Of a stretch of 64,000 nucleotides of DNA, positions 61,346 through 64,000 are shown piece after piece. The translations under genes were made by a program, and so were the position numbers. The notes beneath the pieces were generated by a model. That model was not told the origin of the DNA, did no database searches, and was given only the letters and a program-made list of their open reading frames with translations. This DNA is from Sinorhizobium numidicum (GTDB taxonomy: Bacteria > Pseudomonadota > Alphaproteobacteria > Rhizobiales > Rhizobiaceae): NCBI RefSeq assembly GCF_029892045.1, contig NZ_CP120368.1, positions 1,548,001 through 1,612,000 of the forward strand, in the 5' to 3' direction. Numbering within the stretch: position 1 is the first letter of the stretch; each line of letters opens with the position of its first letter.

Positions 61346-64000
61346 ATGGCAGACAAACAATTCGCACGAAGCGGGCCGGCAGAGTTCGATGTATTGGCCG
61401 ATGATGATCCGTTGAGCGAACTTGCCCGCATTGTCGGTTACGATGCTCGGCCGGCCGTTCAGCAATTGCAGGAACTGCAGCGACACCAAGAGGCGATCCG
61501 TCGCGATCCGACTTTCGATCTCGAGGAAGAGCTTCTTCGCGCGTTCGACAGCTACGATGCCCCTCGCGCCGCGCCGGTTCAGCCGGATAGCGGCCTCGTC
61601 GATCATCCGGTTGCCGCCGCCGTAGCCGAACATCGGGATGCTGGAGAGGAGCCGTCCGCCGAGGCGGAGATACTCGTCGACGACATCGTTCCGGCCGTTG
61701 AACACCATGCCGCCCCGACACTCGCTCCAGTCGAGCAGCAGGCCGACGATTTGCTTCCGTCCTCTTCGCTCGCCGATCCCGGATTCTCGGGTGACGACGA
61801 GGACGTTGCACGCGCCCAGGAAGCTGATCCCGCGGTGGACTTGGAGCGTGAGCTCGAGTTGTCGCTCGGCTACGAAGATCCGTCGGCCGAAACGACTGCA
61901 AGCCAGGATACTGTGCGGCAAACGAGCCACCAGCCTGAGGTGGACGAACTGCCGGCCTTTGACGACTGGCAGGAGCCGCTCGCATCCAAGCTTGCCGCCG
62001 CTGCCAAGGTGGACGAGCCGGCAGATGCCTCTGGGGCCCTCTATGTCGATATGGTCGATGACTTCGCCGCGCGCCGTGATGGTGAGGCTCTGCGTGCTGA
62101 GGCCGTAGCCGATACGCCGATGGTCGCGCCTATTGGTGTTTCCGATCAGGTCGATCATCTTTTGGCGGATGTCGAGCGTTTTCCCGTTCCTTCGGCTACA
62201 GACCTGGTCGCGGCAGCGGTTGCCTCGCATCCCGCCGTTCACGTGCGTCCTGCCGCGCCGGTAAAGAAGAGCAGTTATCCCTTCACACCGACTTTCAGCC
62301 GCGCGACGCCGGTCGCGTCGCCTGCCGGCGTTTCGCAGCAGCGGGCCTTCGCAAAGCCGATGGCCGAGTCTGCTGCGGCGAGTCTCATAAGCCCGGTTGT
62401 TTTGCCTGAGGCAGCACCCTCAGCCATCCCAGGAGCTCTGCCGTCCGGAGCCATGCAGGGCGGCCTGCCGGAAGCCGAGGTGGAGCCGAGCTTCGATCTC
62501 GACGATTTCGAGCTTGAGCTGTCCGACCTCGCCTTGGACGTCGATCTGGCCGACAACGGTGCGCCGAAAGCTGATGAAAGCGCAGCCGAACAGCCCGTTG
62601 TGACGCACCCTGCGTTGGTCGAGCCCTCCGCCCAGCCGTTCCTGCAAGCACTGACCACGCCGAGTGAACCTGAACCGAACCGGCACGAGCCTCTGGCATC
62701 CGCGCTGCCGGAGATCGAAGAGGCGCCGGCTGAAAACCCGCTGCCTTTCGATCCGGCCATGATCGGTGAAACCGAAAGCGGCGTGGCGCCGATCGCCGAC
62801 ATGGACGTACCGCAACTGCCCGCGCTGGATACCGAGGAGAAGCCGGTCTCCTATCCGGCCGACTACGACCTGGATATCGATGCCGAAATGGCGCAGCTCT
62901 TTGGCACGCCCGCGCCTGCTGCGAAGAGCGCTTCTCATGCCGGAGACTTCGATCTCGACGTGGGGGCTCGCGCTGCGTCAGCGGCCAAGGCAAGCCCGGC
63001 GGTTGCTTCGCTGGATGACTTCGATGAATTCGAAAGGGCGATGGAAGAGGACTTCCAGCGTTCGATGGCGGAACGTCAGAGCCCGACGCATGATGCAGAG
63101 CGTCTGGCGGCAAGGCCGCGGCTCGACGAGGCTGCCGAATATGGCGAGCCGGCCTATGGCGGTCGTTCACAGCGTACGATGCTGATGGCTGCGAGTGTCG
63201 CCGGCGTCATCATTCTCGGCGGTGCCGCTGTCTACGCCTGGATGGGCGGAAGCAGCGCGGTCCTTTCCGGTGACGGTCCGAAGATCATCCTGGCCGACAA
63301 GGAACCGGTGAAGGTCGTGCCCGAAGTGAAGGGCGGCAAGACGGTGCCCAATCAGGATAAGGCCGTCTACGACCGCGTGGCCGGCGATCAGGGCAGCGCA
63401 CCGCGCCAGGAGGCTCTGGTCTCCTCGACGGAAGAGCCGATGGATGTTGTGCAGAGGACGCTGACGCCCGAGACCTTGCCGCTCGAAGGCAGCGACGAAG
63501 GCGAGGCGCTTGCCGGCGTTTCCACTGGGGACGAAGACGAAGTCGCGCGCTTGCTGCCGGATGAAAATAACGGCAACGCCGCCGAGGAAGAAAGGGCGCC
63601 TGCCGTCGCGCCGCGCAAGGTCCGCACCATGATCGTCAAGCCGGATGGAACGCTTGTCGCTCGCGAGGAGCCCGCGGCAAAGCCGGCGGACGACATTGCG
63701 GCAAACGGCAATGATCAGCCAATCCCGGCAACCGCTTCGGGCGAGGCAGTAGCCTCCGTTTCTCAAGGCAACACTGCGGTCGCAGAGGTGGGTTCCGAGC
63801 TGCGCGCCGCCGAACAACCTAACGCTAGCGACGAGGTCGCACTGGCCGCTGCTGGCAAGGGCCCCGCAAATGAAGCGCCCGTTCGCTCTGTCAAGACGAC
63901 GGCTGTCGGTGGCGGGCAGGCACCGTTGCCGGAGACGCGCCCGGCAGCACAGACCGGTACTGCCGCCAAGCCAGAGACGGCTGCAAGCCCTGCGGAAAGT
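61346..64000 (+). CDS. SPOR-type envelope/cell-division protein, C-terminus cut by window
   Basis: The frame runs open from ATG 61346 (GGAGAG site) through the window end, giving at least 885 residues. Residues 1 to about 610 are acidic, Ala/Asp/Glu/Pro-rich and probably disordered, with short LDDF and DLDID-type repeats (for example SFDLDDFELELSDLALDVDL). One membrane helix follows near 611-632 (MLMAASVAGVIILGGAAVYA), then a further periplasmic Pro/Ala-rich linker. This layout, downstream of argS, is that of rhizobial SPOR-domain proteins whose C-terminal SPOR domain binds denuded peptidoglycan at the septum. The SPOR domain itself would lie beyond base 64000, so the call is partly by context. 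Confidence 0.75.
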   Translation, partial: MADKQFARSGPAEFDVLADDDPLSELARIVGYDARPAVQQLQELQRHQEAIRRDPTFDLEEELLRAFDSYDAPRAAPVQPDSGLVDHPVAAAVAEHRDAGEEPSAEAEILVDDIVPAVEHHAAPTLAPVEQQADDLLPSSSLADPGFSGDDEDVARAQEADPAVDLERELELSLGYEDPSAETTASQDTVRQTSHQPEVDELPAFDDWQEPLASKLAAAAKVDEPADASGALYVDMVDDFAARRDGEALRAEAVADTPMVAPIGVSDQVDHLLADVERFPVPSATDLVAAAVASHPAVHVRPAAPVKKSSYPFTPTFSRATPVASPAGVSQQRAFAKPMAESAAASLISPVVLPEAAPSAIPGALPSGAMQGGLPEAEVEPSFDLDDFELELSDLALDVDLADNGAPKADESAAEQPVVTHPALVEPSAQPFLQALTTPSEPEPNRHEPLASALPEIEEAPAENPLPFDPAMIGETESGVAPIADMDVPQLPALDTEEKPVSYPADYDLDIDAEMAQLFGTPAPAAKSASHAGDFDLDVGARAASAAKASPAVASLDDFDEFERAMEEDFQRSMAERQSPTHDAERLAARPRLDEAAEYGEPAYGGRSQRTMLMAASVAGVIILGGAAVYAWMGGSSAVLSGDGPKIILADKEPVKVVPEVKGGKTVPNQDKAVYDRVAGDQGSAPRQEALVSSTEEPMDVVQRTLTPETLPLEGSDEGEALAGVSTGDEDEVARLLPDENNGNAAEEERAPAVAPRKVRTMIVKPDGTLVAREEPAAKPADDIAANGNDQPIPATASGEAVASVSQGNTAVAEVGSELRAAEQPNASDEVALAAAGKGPANEAPVRSVKTTAVGGGQAPLPETRPAAQTGTAAKPETAASPAES

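Noticed and set aside
1..64000. tRNA, rRNA, CRISPR, transposase, integrase, restriction or toxin-antitoxin genes
   Set aside because: No spaced direct repeats, tRNA-like cloverleaf, or mobile-element or defence protein motifs were seen on either strand; the region reads as core genome.

Overview
The window is a gene-dense stretch of chromosome from an alphaproteobacterium of the Rhizobiaceae, most probably Sinorhizobium/Ensifer. The evidence is the gene set and order: cysG-cysI-fpr, aapJQMP-metC, cysE, phasin, clpS-clpA, rpsB-tsf-pyrH-frr-uppS-cdsA-rseP-bamA-lpxD-fabZ-lpxA-lpxI-lpxB, gltA, comEC, exbBD, pcm, tolC, popZ, valS, exoR, xthA, cls, erpA, dgt, argS. RIME-like palindromic repeats of the rhizobial kind, GC-rich codon use and the ExoR exopolysaccharide regulator agree with this. 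I see no rRNA, tRNA, CRISPR array, insertion sequence, prophage, toxin-antitoxin pair or defence island.

Layout. (1) 1-5344: start of a deaminase gene on the minus strand, then a sulfur-assimilation block: siroheme synthase, a small DUF2849 protein, sulfite reductase, a DUF934 protein, and ferredoxin-NADP reductase behind its own promoter. (2) 5484-7086: a GntR-type regulator divergent from a DapA/NAL-family aldolase, with two identical 12-bp palindromes between them. (3) 7221-11480: the aapJQMP general amino-acid ABC transporter on the minus strand, opposite metC. (4) 13070-16894: an FAD monooxygenase, a CHCC zinc-finger protein, an alpha/beta hydrolase, cysE and a DUF3126 protein. (5) 17107-21814: a phasin with probable PhaR operators, clpS-clpA and an AzlCD-type exporter. 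(6) 21967-24837: a minus-strand run of RidA, glycerophosphodiesterase, FemAB-like acyltransferase and HIT genes, divergent from an EipB-like periplasmic protein. (7) 25977-39348: translation, nucleotide and envelope genes ending in the lipid A cluster. (8) 39380-48672: gltA on the minus strand, then comEC, exbBD, pcm, tolC and popZ. (9) 48969-64000: valS, a FadL-type porin, exoR, xthA, cls, erpA, dgt, argS and a large SPOR-type envelope protein cut by the window edge.

How the genes relate. The sulfur genes (cysG, cysI, fpr, cysE, metC) run from siroheme and sulfite to cysteine and methionine. The 25.9-39.3 kb block couples ribosome and UMP supply to undecaprenyl phosphate, CDP-diacylglycerol, outer-membrane assembly and lipid A. 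ExoR, EipB, TolC, BamA, PopZ and the SPOR protein make the region rich in envelope and cell-cycle functions.

Most of the region is conserved core genome and I found no convincing new multi-gene system. The most useful new signals are regulatory: the twin palindromes of the GntR/aldolase pair, the twin TGC-N3-GCA sites over the phasin promoter, a family of seven modular palindromic repeats with compensatory stem changes, a perfect palindrome and structured leader before tolC, and a palindrome against the fpr promoter.
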